64,000 nucleotides of DNA from Verrucomicrobiota bacterium (GTDB taxonomy: Bacteria; Verrucomicrobiota; Verrucomicrobiia; CAIQCK01). Of this stretch, positions 19,218-28,098 are shown piece by piece. The stretch is taken from the NCBI GenBank assembly GCA_016235595.1, contig JACRJX010000008.1, positions 1 through 64,000 on the forward strand. Direction: 5' to 3'. The number at the start of each line of letters is the position of its first letter. Within the stretch, counting starts at the first letter, position 1. Both the position numbers and the translations under genes were made by a program. The notes under the pieces were generated by a model. The model saw only the letters and a program-made list of their open reading frames with translations. It did no database searches and had not been told where the DNA came from.

Positions 19218-20170
19218 CAGTGTTTGAGGTTCGCGACCGCTTTGTGCGCCGTTGCGCGGAGAAACCGCGCGTAAGCCGGGTCGAGTCCCTTGGGAACGAA
19301 TCGGTTGGCGACCACACTCTCGCCAAACAACACTTCGTAGAAGACGCACGCGCCGAGATACTGGCCGGCGATGTTGGCGTGATGACCGTCCATGCCAAAC
19401 TTCAGTTTTCCGTCCTTGCCCTTCTTCCATTGCCAGCCCGTGTGCAGCGAATGCGTCTGGTCGGGGAGCGCCGGACTTCGGACGTTCTTGAAATCGAAGG
19501 TGGTATCGGGCCGGTAGCACCATTTCTCGTCGGTGTCGGCCATCTCAAATGCGTCGCCCACCGGAATGACACGCGCGCCCAACTCCGCTGCGATCGTCCG
19601 GTAGGCGTTGGTGAGCATGCGATACATGTCCTTGCGCGTGGCCGGCTCGCCGGGCTTCGGCGTCGTGGCGCCGAAACGCGGATCGTCGCAACGGTAGGCC
19701 CATGTCTGATGCACCAACAGCTTCGCTTGCGGTGCGTGTTTAGCAATGAACGCGCGGAGCTGCTCCGCGTAAGGCCGGTAGGTGGCAATGTCGTGGCTCT
19801 TGATGCTGGCCTGTTGGATGGTCACGAAGTCCCAGCGGTCCATCGTCAGTTCCTGCTTCAGACTGCGGCTGTTGGTGTAGAGACCTCCCTTGTCGTGGAT
19901 GTCCAACTCATTCCGCTGGAATTTCTCCGCGTGCAATTGCAGCGACGCGCCACCGACCACGATGGGCCGGTGAACGAGCTTGTGCCCACCCGCCTTCACC
20001 AAGTCCGGCAGATACCACGTTGCGTTGCGGGAAAAACTGTTGCCCACGGTGAGCAGGCGGACGGTCTGCGGGCTGTCGGCGTCCACCACAGCGACAGCGG
20101 TGAGCCAGAACAGGCTGGTCAGGACAACGATCACAAAGCGGGCAAAGGAAATTGAGATACGTGTTTTCAT
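19217..20170 (-). CDS. DUF4886-type SGNH-like secreted hydrolase
   Basis: A 317-aa exported protein. A signal/hydrophobic segment spans residues 1-31, followed by the SGNH-like block TVGNSFSRNA (Ser45 candidate nucleophile) and the C-terminal GMDGHHAN (D261, H263/H264) that could complete a catalytic set. The overall pattern matches DUF4886 proteins, often found beside sulfatases and glycosidases. It is the second esterase-like gene of the operon. The start at 20170 (MKTRIS) was chosen for the signal peptide; the upstream extension is over-long and lacks family features. Carbohydrate ester hydrolysis is plausible; substrate unknown. Confidence 0.82.
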   Translation of the reverse strand: MKTRISISFARFVIVVLTSLFWLTAVAVVDADSPQTVRLLTVGNSFSRNATWYLPDLVKAGGHKLVHRPIVVGGASLQLHAEKFQRNELDIHDKGGLYTNSRSLKQELTMDRWDFVTIQQASIKSHDIATYRPYAEQLRAFIAKHAPQAKLLVHQTWAYRCDDPRFGATTPKPGEPATRKDMYRMLTNAYRTIAAELGARVIPVGDAFEMADTDEKWCYRPDTTFDFKNVRSPALPDQTHSLHTGWQWKKGKDGKLKFGMDGHHANIAGQYLGACVFYEVLFGESVVANRFVPKGLDPAYARFLRATAHKAVANLKH

Positions 20171-20190
20171 TGGGTTCGTGGTTTTCCTTC

Positions 20191-21645
20191 CTAGCGTGAC
20201 GCGGCTTCGCACGACAAGCTGAAGAGACGCGCGTGGGTCATTTCCAAGACCACGCGTACCGGGCGATCCGTGGGCGCGCGCGCGCCGGATCGCCAGCGCA
20301 CAGTCCAGCGCGCGGCGTTCTCGCGCAACGTCTCGCTGTCGTCCAAGGCGCAACCGGTGATGGGCCGTCCGTCCGTCTCAAGCAACGCCACACGCAGTTG
20401 GCCGCCGTGGGCGTCGGCGTTGACGACCAGCGATGCCGCGCCCAGCCGCAACGGTTTCGTTTCCACCCGCCCATGCTCCGCGGCGTCGAGCGAGACGAAC
20501 CCATGCCGCCGCCACGCCGCGCGGCCGATGGTCAGGCGTTTCGGCGGCATCGGCCCGCCATGGGTTGTCGTCATCGCCGTGTAATACACCCACGTCTCGT
20601 CGCCGACATGGGCGGCAGTGCTGGAAACGCCGAGGATGGAGCCGCCATCGAAAGTGCCCGGCGCGCCGCGCGGAATGACATTCACGCGCGGTTGTGTGCG
20701 CCGCCACGTGCGTCCGTCGGCGCTGGTGGCCAGTTGCACTTCAATCGGGCCATCGTCGGGACTCTGGCCCGGTGTTATCTCCGACTTCGGCCGGTTCGGG
20801 GCCGTGACGCGAAAGAGGGTGGGCAGCCCGATGAAACCCGCCGCGTGCGGGAAGACCGACATGTTATAGACTTCCGTGCGCTGGCGCGGCCCTTGGGCCC
20901 ACGTGTCGTCCTCCTCATCCGGCGCGAAGACCAGTTCCGATTCCGTCCACTCCTGAAAATCGCGGCTGCGCGAGAGCCACACGACGCGGCGGCCGAAACC
21001 GCGGACTTTCGCGGGGCGTTTGTGATACGCGAGATACTCGCCAGTCGCCGGGTCCTGCGCCAGCGTAATGGTGTCGGAATGTTTCAGCACCGGATTCTTC
21101 GGGTAGTACGTCCAGTGCAGACCATCGGAGGAGAATGCAGCATGGTAGCCGCCCGATTTCGCGCCGAGCATCTTGTAGCGTTTCGCGGGATCGGTCTCGC
21201 GCGTGTCCAGCAGCACGCTGGGACTGTGTATGTTGAAGACGATGTTGTTCTCAGCCGAGCCGGCGAGCGCGTGGATGTCCAGGGATGGCTTGGTCCATCG
21301 CACGCCATCTTGCGAGACGGCGTAGAGCACGCAATCACCGCTGTAGGCTTGCGGGCGGCTCATATACCACATGCGCACTTGGCGGGCTGCTTCGTCGAAA
21401 TAAACCGACCCGTAGATGTAAACGCGGCTGCCTTCCCAGGGCCGGTCCGCCTCGATCACCGGCGCGTTGAGCGTGCGCGCCGGATGCACGGTGCGGACAA
21501 CACCGTTGGTCGCCGCGATCCCGCTGTCGTCCGCAAACAACAGCGGCAGTTCGCGCAACATGATGTCGCGCGATTCCGAGGCATGCATCTGCGCCACGAT
21601 GCAAAACGAGAGCAGGGCGCCGAAAACGAACCGGTTCATATTCAT
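20191..21645 (-). CDS. Secreted propeller glycoside hydrolase-like protein, copy B
   Basis: A 484-aa exported protein (signal about 1-22) that resembles the five-bladed propeller glycosidase superfamily (GH32/GH43/GH68-like), with repeats such as SQDGVRWTKPSL, SSDGLHWTYYPKN and TSADGRTWRRT and a C-terminal beta-sandwich-like portion. I could not confidently place catalytic Asp/Glu residues, so family membership is tentative. It is a paralogue of the upstream gene of identical length and shares the closing motif on a buried-sugar domain (GQLRVALLETDGRPI against GQLRVGVQDAEGKPI). ATG at 21645 overlaps the upstream stop by 1 nt (TGATG). A role in trimming the glycan before sialidase action is inference. 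Confidence 0.8.
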   Translation of the reverse strand: MNMNRFVFGALLSFCIVAQMHASESRDIMLRELPLLFADDSGIAATNGVVRTVHPARTLNAPVIEADRPWEGSRVYIYGSVYFDEAARQVRMWYMSRPQAYSGDCVLYAVSQDGVRWTKPSLDIHALAGSAENNIVFNIHSPSVLLDTRETDPAKRYKMLGAKSGGYHAAFSSDGLHWTYYPKNPVLKHSDTITLAQDPATGEYLAYHKRPAKVRGFGRRVVWLSRSRDFQEWTESELVFAPDEEDDTWAQGPRQRTEVYNMSVFPHAAGFIGLPTLFRVTAPNRPKSEITPGQSPDDGPIEVQLATSADGRTWRRTQPRVNVIPRGAPGTFDGGSILGVSSTAAHVGDETWVYYTAMTTTHGGPMPPKRLTIGRAAWRRHGFVSLDAAEHGRVETKPLRLGAASLVVNADAHGGQLRVALLETDGRPITGCALDDSETLRENAARWTVRWRSGARAPTDRPVRVVLEMTHARLFSLSCEAASR

Positions 21646-23099
21646 CACTCAAAACGAAAACTGTAGAGTTTGGCGCGTGACCCCGTGAATGTCAGCCGCA
21701 CGTCGCGTCCCTTGAGTGCGGCAAGCTCAGCGCCGCCCGTCCAACTTACCTCTGCGCGCGTGGAGTTGGTCTGGAGGACTTTGCAGTCGTCCACGCTGAA
21801 CCCGCCAATGGGTTTTCCTTCGGCGTCCTGCACGCCGACCCGCAACTGGCCCAACGCGCCGGTGTCCACGTTGAGAAGCAGGCGCGCACCATCCACCTTC
21901 ACGGGCGCGGTCACACATCGGCCACCCGCCGAGTCGAAATCCAGCGAGACGAAGCCATCCACGCGCTGGACGTAGCGGTAAACGAACCCGTCGGTCCTGC
22001 GCTTGCGCGCTTCCACGTCGCCGTGCTTGGAATGGAAAGTGGGGCCGTATTGCCATATCTCGTCGCCGCGCACGGCCAGGCCCGTGCCCATGAACGTCAT
22101 GTTCGCGCTCTCGGAACCTTCCAGACCCAATGGCGCGTAGGGCTTGCGGTCGTAACGATGCCACATGATGCCGTCGCGGCTGCCGGTGAACTGCACTTCC
22201 AGCCGTCCGTCGCCCATGCGCTTTTCGCGCTGGAACATCGAGGGGAAACCGACGTACCAGCGCGGATCGAGAGGGTAAGGCTGGGCCGAGAGGTTATAGA
22301 CATCACTGTTCGGCGGATCGCTCTCGTCCGCGGCGAAGACCGTCGGGAACTCGTTGCCGATCACGGGCACCTTCTCCTTGCCCCAAAGATAAAGGCTCTT
22401 GGGCGACGGGCCAATGCCCAGCGGCGTGGTCAGGTTCGGAATCTCCGCGCGCACCACCTTGCGATAGAGCCTCTTGTCCGCGCCGCGCACCCAACCGCGC
22501 AGGTAGAGCACATACTTGCCAAGCCGCTCATCCCAAAACGTCACATTCTGCGTGTCGGCGCCGAGCCGCAGCAACGGCGTCTTGTCACGCTGCCAATGCA
22601 AGCCGTCCGGCGAGTGAAACCGCACGATGCCTTCCGTCCAGAGATGGGTCACGTAGGCGTAACGCTCCTGCGAGGGCGCATTGGGATCTTGAAACACGAC
22701 GCCTTCGAGCGAGGTCAGACCGACGAGGTTGTTCTCCTTGCTGCCGTCGTAAGTGACGATGCCGAGGTTGGGCTTGGTCCAGTGAACGCCATCCTTCGAC
22801 TCGGCGTAGGCGACGTTGGGATTGTTGGCCTTGTCGCGACAGATATACCACATCCGCAGCTTGCCCCCCTCGTCCCGCACCGTGAGAAACAGGCTGATCA
22901 TGAGCTGCTCCCACGGTTTGTCGGGCCGGATCACGACCTCGCGTTGCTGCGGCGGATTGACGTGGAGCGACACTTTCTCAGCCTGCTGGACGAAAGCCGG
23001 GTCCAGGAAGAGATGGCGCGGCGACAACACATCCGCGGCGCCGGATATGGAACTGGAACACAACATTACGATGGCCAGAATCAGAGGGTTTGGTTTCAT
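21645..23099 (-). CDS. Secreted propeller glycoside hydrolase-like protein, copy A; first gene of the operon
   Basis: A 484-aa exported protein (signal about 1-22, ending SGAADV) with blades containing ESKDGVHWTKPNLG, SPDGLHWQRDKT and GSRDGIMWHRYD, and a C-terminal domain shared with the downstream paralogue. It is probably a glycosidase of the five-bladed propeller type, but catalytic residues are not secure. The start at 23099 (MKPNPLIL) is preferred over an upstream extension because it opens the signal. It is the most upstream minus-strand gene of the block that runs to the MFS transporter, hence the likely operon head. Confidence 0.8.
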   Translation of the reverse strand: MKPNPLILAIVMLCSSSISGAADVLSPRHLFLDPAFVQQAEKVSLHVNPPQQREVVIRPDKPWEQLMISLFLTVRDEGGKLRMWYICRDKANNPNVAYAESKDGVHWTKPNLGIVTYDGSKENNLVGLTSLEGVVFQDPNAPSQERYAYVTHLWTEGIVRFHSPDGLHWQRDKTPLLRLGADTQNVTFWDERLGKYVLYLRGWVRGADKRLYRKVVRAEIPNLTTPLGIGPSPKSLYLWGKEKVPVIGNEFPTVFAADESDPPNSDVYNLSAQPYPLDPRWYVGFPSMFQREKRMGDGRLEVQFTGSRDGIMWHRYDRKPYAPLGLEGSESANMTFMGTGLAVRGDEIWQYGPTFHSKHGDVEARKRRTDGFVYRYVQRVDGFVSLDFDSAGGRCVTAPVKVDGARLLLNVDTGALGQLRVGVQDAEGKPIGGFSVDDCKVLQTNSTRAEVSWTGGAELAALKGRDVRLTFTGSRAKLYSFRFE

Positions 23100-23124
23100 T
23101 CCTGTATTGCCAATAATGGCCCCG

Positions 23125-23152
23125 AGTTTAGAGCAGCCGTCTGTTTGCGCAA
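23125..23152 (-). promoter_or_regulatory. Possible promoter of the sialidase operon
   Basis: On the minus strand TTGCGC (23152-23147) is followed after 16 nt by TAAACT (23130-23125), about 25 nt upstream of the first operon gene. Both boxes match a sigma70 consensus only partly (3/6 and 4/6), so this is a weak call supported mainly by position. Confidence 0.3.
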
Positions 23153-23244
23153 GCACGGCGTGCGGGTGCAGATTGTTTTCGCCTCCTGCGAATCTCCGTT
23201 TTTACGCTTGAACGCCCGCGACAGCCGGTGAAACTCGTTGCACG

Positions 23245-23895
23245 ATGGAAATGTTGCGCACAGTGATTTTTGACATGGACGGCGTGATCGTGGACAGCGA
23301 ACCGCTCCATGAACAGGCTTTTCTCGAAGTGATGCACGATCTCGGCTATGGCCTTGACCATGGGATAGACTTCGACAGCTATGTGGGCCGCTCGGATTTC
23401 GAGCTGTGGGAAGACTTCATCGCCAAAAATAAACCGCCACAACCGCTGGAGGAATTGATGGCGATGAAGCGGCGGCGCGTGATCGAGGTGGTGCGGCAGC
23501 TCCAGCCGATCTTTGCCGGGCTACCCGAATTGTTGGAGAAGCTGGCCCCGTGCTGCCGGCTTGGGCTCGCCTCCGGTTCGGAGCGAATGTTCATTGAAAC
23601 CGTGCTGTCGCTCAAAGGCCTGCGCCGGTTTTTCCCCGTGATCGTCAGCAGCGCGGAAGTCGAACACGGCAAACCAGCGCCGGATGTTTTTCTTCGCGCG
23701 GCAGAACTGCTCGGGGCGGCGCCGAAGGATTGTTGGGTCATCGAGGATTCCAAGCCGGGCGTCACTGCGGCGCTGGCCGCCGGCATGAAAGTCATCGCCA
23801 TCACCAACACGCATCCCGCCGACGAACTCCGCGACGCCACACATGTCGTGGAAACCTACGAGGAGATTGGCCGGTTGCTGCTGCTGTCGTCGTGA
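23245..23895 (+). CDS. HAD-superfamily sugar phosphatase / beta-phosphoglucomutase-like
   Basis: A 216-aa cytoplasmic HAD subfamily IA hydrolase. Motif I is FDMDGVIVDSEP (nucleophile D10, acid D12), motif II ASGSERM, motif III Lys in HGKPAPDVF and motif IV EDSKPG. The C1-type cap (residues about 17-80) and DGVIVDSEP resemble beta-phosphoglucomutases and 2-deoxyglucose-6-phosphatases. It stands alone on the plus strand, divergent from the sialidase operon and convergent with the hydrogenase protease gene. A phosphatase or mutase acting on a sugar phosphate is likely; the exact substrate cannot be read. Confidence 0.9.
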   Translation: MEMLRTVIFDMDGVIVDSEPLHEQAFLEVMHDLGYGLDHGIDFDSYVGRSDFELWEDFIAKNKPPQPLEELMAMKRRRVIEVVRQLQPIFAGLPELLEKLAPCCRLGLASGSERMFIETVLSLKGLRRFFPVIVSSAEVEHGKPAPDVFLRAAELLGAAPKDCWVIEDSKPGVTAALAAGMKVIAITNTHPADELRDATHVVETYEEIGRLLLLSS

Positions 23896-23924
23896 AGGAT
23901 GATGACCGGGCGCTCTCGCGGCTG

Positions 23925-24371
23925 TCAGGTCTTGCCGGAAAGCAGATCGTCTACCCGTTCCACCAGTGCCGGCAGCGCAGCGCGAACGGTCGGGGAGAGT
24001 TCTTCGCCACACTCGAAAGTCCCGCCGACGACGCTGACGATAAACGCCTGCGGACTGCAACCGTAGAGTTCCTTGGCCATGGCGAGCAGCAATTCCGGGC
24101 TGACGTGGTGCGCAAACGACGACGTTCCCGCCTTGGGCTCCACGCGCCGCCAATCGAGCCGGCCTGGCACACCCTCGCTGGCGGCATCCACGAAGATGAC
24201 GAGGGTCGCATGGCTGATCTGCGGCGCCAGTTCCGGCATCAACTGGTGACAAGTGACCACCTCGGCATCGTGGACTGCCGCGGTGTCGGCGAGCAGGCGC
24301 GCCGCGTGCCAGCCCAAGCCGTCGTCGCTGCGCAAGGGGTTGCCGTAGCCGATAATCAATGCTTTGGCCAT
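23925..24371 (-). CDS. hoxW: Hydrogenase maturation protease (HoxW/HycI-like)
   Basis: A 148-aa protease that would remove the C-terminal peptide of the [NiFe] hydrogenase large subunit after nickel insertion. It begins AKALIIGYGNPLRSDDGLG, the family signature with the nickel-sensing acidic residue in the DDG stretch; a second acid lies in FVDAASEG and a His in AHHVSPE. Its only evident client in the window is HoxH, encoded about 2 kb away on the same strand but separated by an oppositely oriented radical SAM gene. Start set at 24371 (MAKALII). The HoxW name is by pairing with HoxH. Confidence 0.87.
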   Translation of the reverse strand: MAKALIIGYGNPLRSDDGLGWHAARLLADTAAVHDAEVVTCHQLMPELAPQISHATLVIFVDAASEGVPGRLDWRRVEPKAGTSSFAHHVSPELLLAMAKELYGCSPQAFIVSVVGGTFECGEELSPTVRAALPALVERVDDLLSGKT

Positions 24372-24489
24372 GAGATTGGCGGGAGTTTTGGGTTCCAAAC
24401 CGCGCTGAAGCAAGCGCGAAGTGGCAGGGGAGTTTTCGCATGGCAACTCTCAAACTCGCCAATTATGACAATTCTGTAACAGCGATGTG

Positions 24490-24517
24490 TTGACGAAGCC
24501 GGCTGACGGCATAGAAT
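24490..24517 (+). promoter_or_regulatory. Sigma70-type promoter for the radical SAM gene
   Basis: TTGACG (24490-24495), a 16-nt spacer and TAGAAT (24512-24517) form a near-consensus sigma70 promoter. It lies about 50 nt upstream of the ATG at 24569, giving a leader of roughly 45 nt. Seen directly; activity untested. Confidence 0.6.
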
Positions 24518-24568
24518 CCATCCTTTCCGTTCCGTAAGGAACTTCGCATTACACGGTTTTCTTGAGTC

Positions 24569-25864
24569 ATGAAGATTTTGTTGGCAATGCCGGCGTCTTA
24601 TCGCCGGAATGGCACACTGTTTCAAAAGAGAAGGCGATGGATCATACCGATCACGCTGCCGTATCTGGCGGGTCTGACCCCCAAAACGGCGGAGATCCAT
24701 CTTGTGGACGAGTTCCACACAAAGCTTGATACGAGTATCGATTACGATCTGGTGGGTTTGACGGTTCTTTGCGCCGCCGAAAAACGCGCCATCGAGGTCG
24801 CACAGGCTTTCCGCAAACGCGGCATCAAGGTCGTGGCGGGCGGCATCCACGCCAGTCTCGCCCCGGAGCGCCTCCAGGATCACGTGGACTCCATCGTGAT
24901 CGGCGAGGCCGAAACCGTCTGGGCGGACGTCATCGCCGACGCCCAGAACGGCCGGCTTAAACCGCGCTATAAGGCCCCCGAACTTTGCGACATGCAGAAC
25001 CTGCCCCGGCCGCGGTTCGATTTGCTGAACATGTCGAAGTTCCTCTACAACATTTATCCGGTCCAGACCACGCGTGGCTGCCCGCACGGCTGCCAGTTCT
25101 GCGAAGTGCAGGCACTCTACGGCCGCAAATACCGCTTCCGTCCCGTGGGCCAGGTGCTCGACGAAATCAAGTCACTCCCCAGCCGCAACCTCCACATCGT
25201 GGACGACAACATCGGCGGCAACGTGAATCGCGCCAAGGAACTTTTCCGCGGCATGATTCCTCTCAAAGTGCGCTGGAGCGGTTTGACCACCTTCAAGTCC
25301 ATCCGTGACGAGGAATATGTGAAGCTCGCCAAGAAATCAGGCTGCTTCCACCTCAACCTCGGCATCGAAAGCGTCAACCCGATCAGTCTGGACGGCATCA
25401 AGAAGCATCACAACAGCGTCGCGGAGTATCGCGACCTGTTACACGGGCTGGACCGCCATCGCGTCCCGTATTCGCTCAACTTCATCCTTGGCTTCGACGA
25501 GGACACCGTGCAGACCGTCCAGCGCACGATTGACTTCTGCCGGCTGATCAAACCGCCCATGGCTTTCTTCAGTCTCCTCACGCCCCGCCCCGGCACGCAA
25601 CTCATGGCCAAGCTCACCGCCGAAGGCCGCCTCATCCACCAGCGTTTCGAGGAATATGAGTGGGACGACCCGGTTTTCCGTCCCAAAAACATGACCTTGG
25701 AAGAGCTGAAGGACGGGCCGTGGAAATGCTATGAGGATTTCTATTCCTTCAGCGGGATGGTCAAGCGATTCTTTCCAACCCGTTTCTACCTCAACGAGTT
25801 CTTTCTGAACCTGTTTTACTTGTACGCCGTCAAGAAGCGCATAGACCCGGTGTCGTGCTTCTAG
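24569..25864 (+). CDS. B12-binding-domain radical SAM protein
   Basis: A 431-aa radical SAM enzyme. Residues 1-140 resemble a cobalamin-binding Rossmann domain (GLTVLCAAEKRAIEVAQAFRKRGIKVVAGGIHAS) without an evident DxHxxG base-off motif. The radical SAM cluster motif is RGCPHGCQFC (C171, C175, C178), with GIES further on. This layout matches BchE/P-methylase-like and many lipid or secondary-metabolite enzymes; the product is unknown. It has its own promoter and interrupts the hydrogenase gene set on the opposite strand, so a link to hydrogenase assembly is possible but unsupported. Confidence 0.88.
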   Translation: MKILLAMPASYRRNGTLFQKRRRWIIPITLPYLAGLTPKTAEIHLVDEFHTKLDTSIDYDLVGLTVLCAAEKRAIEVAQAFRKRGIKVVAGGIHASLAPERLQDHVDSIVIGEAETVWADVIADAQNGRLKPRYKAPELCDMQNLPRPRFDLLNMSKFLYNIYPVQTTRGCPHGCQFCEVQALYGRKYRFRPVGQVLDEIKSLPSRNLHIVDDNIGGNVNRAKELFRGMIPLKVRWSGLTTFKSIRDEEYVKLAKKSGCFHLNLGIESVNPISLDGIKKHHNSVAEYRDLLHGLDRHRVPYSLNFILGFDEDTVQTVQRTIDFCRLIKPPMAFFSLLTPRPGTQLMAKLTAEGRLIHQRFEEYEWDDPVFRPKNMTLEELKDGPWKCYEDFYSFSGMVKRFFPTRFYLNEFFLNLFYLYAVKKRIDPVSCF

Positions 25865-25880
25865 ACGCCGCGAGGCGAGT

Positions 25881-25932
25881 GAAGAGTTAAGAGTTGAGGT
25901 TCCTGCGAACTCTTCATTCTTAGCTTTTTACT
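25881..25932 (+). terminator. Possible terminator after the radical SAM gene
   Basis: GAAGAGTT (25881-25888) pairs with AACTCTTC (25908-25915), followed about 10 nt later by a short T-run (CTTTTTA). The long loop and the distance to the T-run make it weak. It lies 17 nt after the gene's stop. Confidence 0.35.
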
Positions 25933-26055
25933 CTCTGCTTCCCCCATCGAAAACCGTTTGCCCCGCCGCTTGGATTCTTCCTTGGCGTTTCCCTGTGCCC
26001 CTTTGCGCCTCTGCATTGGAGATGCCGCCCTTTCAACGCAGAGACGCCATCGCAA

Positions 26056-26106
26056 CCCGCCATTCCGTGGCGGGTATGATGATGATGTCCCGCGACGGAG
26101 TCGCGG
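26056..26106. repeat. Two adjacent hairpins downstream of hoxH
   Basis: CCCGCC/GGCGGG (26056-26074) and CCGCGAC/GTCGCGG (26090-26106) form two short stable hairpins directly after the hoxH stop. Neither has a following T-run on the minus strand, so they look more like mRNA-end stabilisers or dispersed palindromic repeats than intrinsic terminators. The rest of the 246-nt gap 25865-26110 holds no gene. Confidence 0.5.
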
Positions 26107-26110
26107 ATAA

Positions 26111-27553
26111 TCAGCCTCGCTGGACGTGGTCGAGGAGTTCGTTGCCGGGGCCGAGCAGCTCAATGCTTAGCGGCATCTGGCCGAGCGCGTGCGTGGAACA
26201 ACTCAAGCACGGGTCGAAGCAGCGGATGACAGCCTCGACGCGATTGAGCGCGCCTTCCTTGAGCTTGCTGCCCTTGACGTAATGCTTGGCCACCTGCGCG
26301 ACGCCGCGGTTCATGGCGAGGTTGTTGTGGCCGGTGGCAATGATCATGTTCACCCACGTGATGAGACCGTTGTCATCAATCTTGTAGTGATGCATGAGCG
26401 TGCCGCGCGGGGCCTCGGAGACACCGACGCCTTCATGCTTGTTCGGCTTGGCGAAGGCGCGGACGTGTTTGCTAAGGATGTCCGGCTCGTTCAGGAGCTG
26501 CTCCATCTTTTCGATGCCGTAGAGGATTTCCACGAGCCGCGCGTAGTGCTGGTGGAACGAGCTGAGGATGACACCGCGCCGCAACGCGCGGAACTCGGTC
26601 CATTCCTGGTCGGCCTTGGGCGTGCCGGGGCGATCAATGACGTTCAACCGGGCCTGCGGGCCGACGCGATAGATGCCGTTCGGGTAGCCGAGAGACTTGA
26701 AGTAGGGCGACTTGAGATAGGAGAACGGCTCGACCGCCTCGGCGATATAATCGAGGTAGCGGGCTGGATCCACGTTGTCGAGAACCACGTTGCCGCTGGC
26801 GTCAACGAACCGCAGCACTCCGTCGTAGTGCTCCAGCAGCGCGTTATGCTCGTCCTCCTCGTGCGGCGAGACGAGACCCATGAACATGCTGGGGAAGTTG
26901 CCGAACGTCCGGATCTCGGTGCGGAACTGTTCAAACGTGCCTTTGTACCAGTCGAGCGTGCGCTGGATGATGGCCATCGCGTCGGGAATCATCGCGACGA
27001 TCTTGTCGCGTTTCTCGGCGGTGAGCGGCTCGGCGACGCCGCCGGCGACGATCCATGCGGGATGGATGCGTTTGCCGCCGAGCATCTCAACGATCTGCTG
27101 GCCGAACTTGCGCAACGCGACGCCGTCGCGCGCCATCTGCGGCTGTTGCGCCAGGACGCCGAAAATATTGCGGGTGGCGGGATCGCCATCCATGCCGAGC
27201 AGCAGGTCCGGCAGACTCAGGTGGAAGAAGCTCAGCGCGTGCGACTGAACGATCTGCGCGAGATTCATGATGCGGCGCAGATGCACCGCGGTGCGCGGAA
27301 TCTGCACAGCCATCAGCGCGTCGCAAGCTTTCGCTCCCGCCATCAAGTGGCTGACGGGGCAGATGCCGCAAGTGCGCGCGGTGAGCGCGGGCATTTCCGT
27401 GAAAGGCCGGCCCTCGGCGAATTTTTCAAACCCGCGGAACTGCGTGACATGGAACTGCGCATCCTGCACCTCGCCCTTGTCGTCGAGGAAGATGGTGATC
27501 TTCGAGTGCCCCTCGATGCGCGTGACCGGATCAATGACAATCTGTTTGCCCAT
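26111..27553 (-). CDS. hoxH: [NiFe] hydrogenase large subunit HoxH
   Basis: A 480-aa catalytic subunit of a group 3d-type (NAD-linked, bidirectional) [NiFe] hydrogenase. The two cysteine motifs that hold the NiFe(CN)2CO centre are [10 protein letters not shown] (C62, C65) and DPCLSC (C449, C452), ending in STH. After His455 a 25-residue tail (ALGQ...VQRG) remains, the peptide a maturation protease would cut. Start at 27553 (MGKQIVID); the much longer open frame upstream is read-through over hoxY. It is the last gene of hoxEFUYH. It catalyses H2 to protons and electrons, exchanged with NAD(H) through HoxFU. Confidence 0.95.
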   Translation of the reverse strand: MGKQIVIDPVTRIEGHSKITIFLDDKGEVQDAQFHVTQFRGFEKFAEGRPFTEMPALTARTCGICPVSHLMAGAKACDALMAVQIPRTAVHLRRIMNLAQIVQSHALSFFHLSLPDLLLGMDGDPATRNIFGVLAQQPQMARDGVALRKFGQQIVEMLGGKRIHPAWIVAGGVAEPLTAEKRDKIVAMIPDAMAIIQRTLDWYKGTFEQFRTEIRTFGNFPSMFMGLVSPHEEDEHNALLEHYDGVLRFVDASGNVVLDNVDPARYLDYIAEAVEPFSYLKSPYFKSLGYPNGIYRVGPQARLNVIDRPGTPKADQEWTEFRALRRGVILSSFHQHYARLVEILYGIEKMEQLLNEPDILSKHVRAFAKPNKHEGVGVSEAPRGTLMHHYKIDDNGLITWVNMIIATGHNNLAMNRGVAQVAKHYVKGSKLKEGALNRVEAVIRCFDPCLSCSTHALGQMPLSIELLGPGNELLDHVQRG

Positions 27554-27564
27554 AAAAGTTTCTC

Positions 27565-28098
27565 CTAAGCGCCGAACCGCGTCTTGGAGGCGGTGTCGGG
27601 CATCCGCCCCGCCAAAAGTTCGCTCACGACGTAATAAATGTCGTCGGCCGACGGCGGGCAGCCCGGCACGAACACGTCCACTTTGACGCACTCGTGGATC
27701 GGCCGCGCGTGCTTCAGCAGCGGCGGAATGACCTGTTTTGGAATTTGTTGGTTGAGTTGCGCGTTCTCGATGTAGGCGCGCTGGCAGATGGCCTCGACGC
27801 CGAACGGGTTGCGCATGCTGGGAACGTTGGAGTTCACCGCGCAGTCGCCGAGCGACACCAGAACCTTGGTGCGCGCGCGGACCTTCTGGATTTTGTGCAG
27901 GTCTTCCTCGTTGCTGATGGCGCCTTCGCAAAGGCAGACATCCACATTCTCCGGATATTCCTTCGCGTCCACGAGCGGGCTGTAAACCAGCTCGATCTTG
28001 TCCGCCAGTTCGATCAGCCGCTCATCGATGTCCAGGAAGGACATGTGGCAGCCGGAACATCCATCCAGCCAAATCGTCGCAATTCGTGCTTTGCTCAT
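27565..28098 (-). CDS. hoxY: [NiFe] hydrogenase small subunit HoxY
   Basis: A 177-aa small subunit carrying the single proximal [4Fe-4S] cluster that relays electrons from the NiFe site to HoxU. Ligands are visible as CSGC (C14, C17), GDC (C86) and PGCPP (C147). It has no Tat signal and no extra ferredoxin-like C-terminal domain, as expected for a soluble cytoplasmic group 3d enzyme. The start overlaps the hoxU stop by 4 nt, and 11 nt separate its stop from the hoxH start. Confidence 0.95.
   Translation of the reverse strand: MSKARIATIWLDGCSGCHMSFLDIDERLIELADKIELVYSPLVDAKEYPENVDVCLCEGAISNEEDLHKIQKVRARTKVLVSLGDCAVNSNVPSMRNPFGVEAICQRAYIENAQLNQQIPKQVIPPLLKHARPIHECVKVDVFVPGCPPSADDIYYVVSELLAGRMPDTASKTRFGA

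Noticed and set aside
24490..25864. Radical SAM gene as HydE/HydG-type [FeFe] maturase
   Set aside because: It has an N-terminal B12-type domain and the hydrogenase here is [NiFe]; HydE/HydG are not needed for that.
26111..27931. 606-aa HoxH with N-terminal extension
   Set aside because: The first 126 residues are out-of-frame hoxY sequence; MGKQIVID at 27553 is the normal HoxH start.
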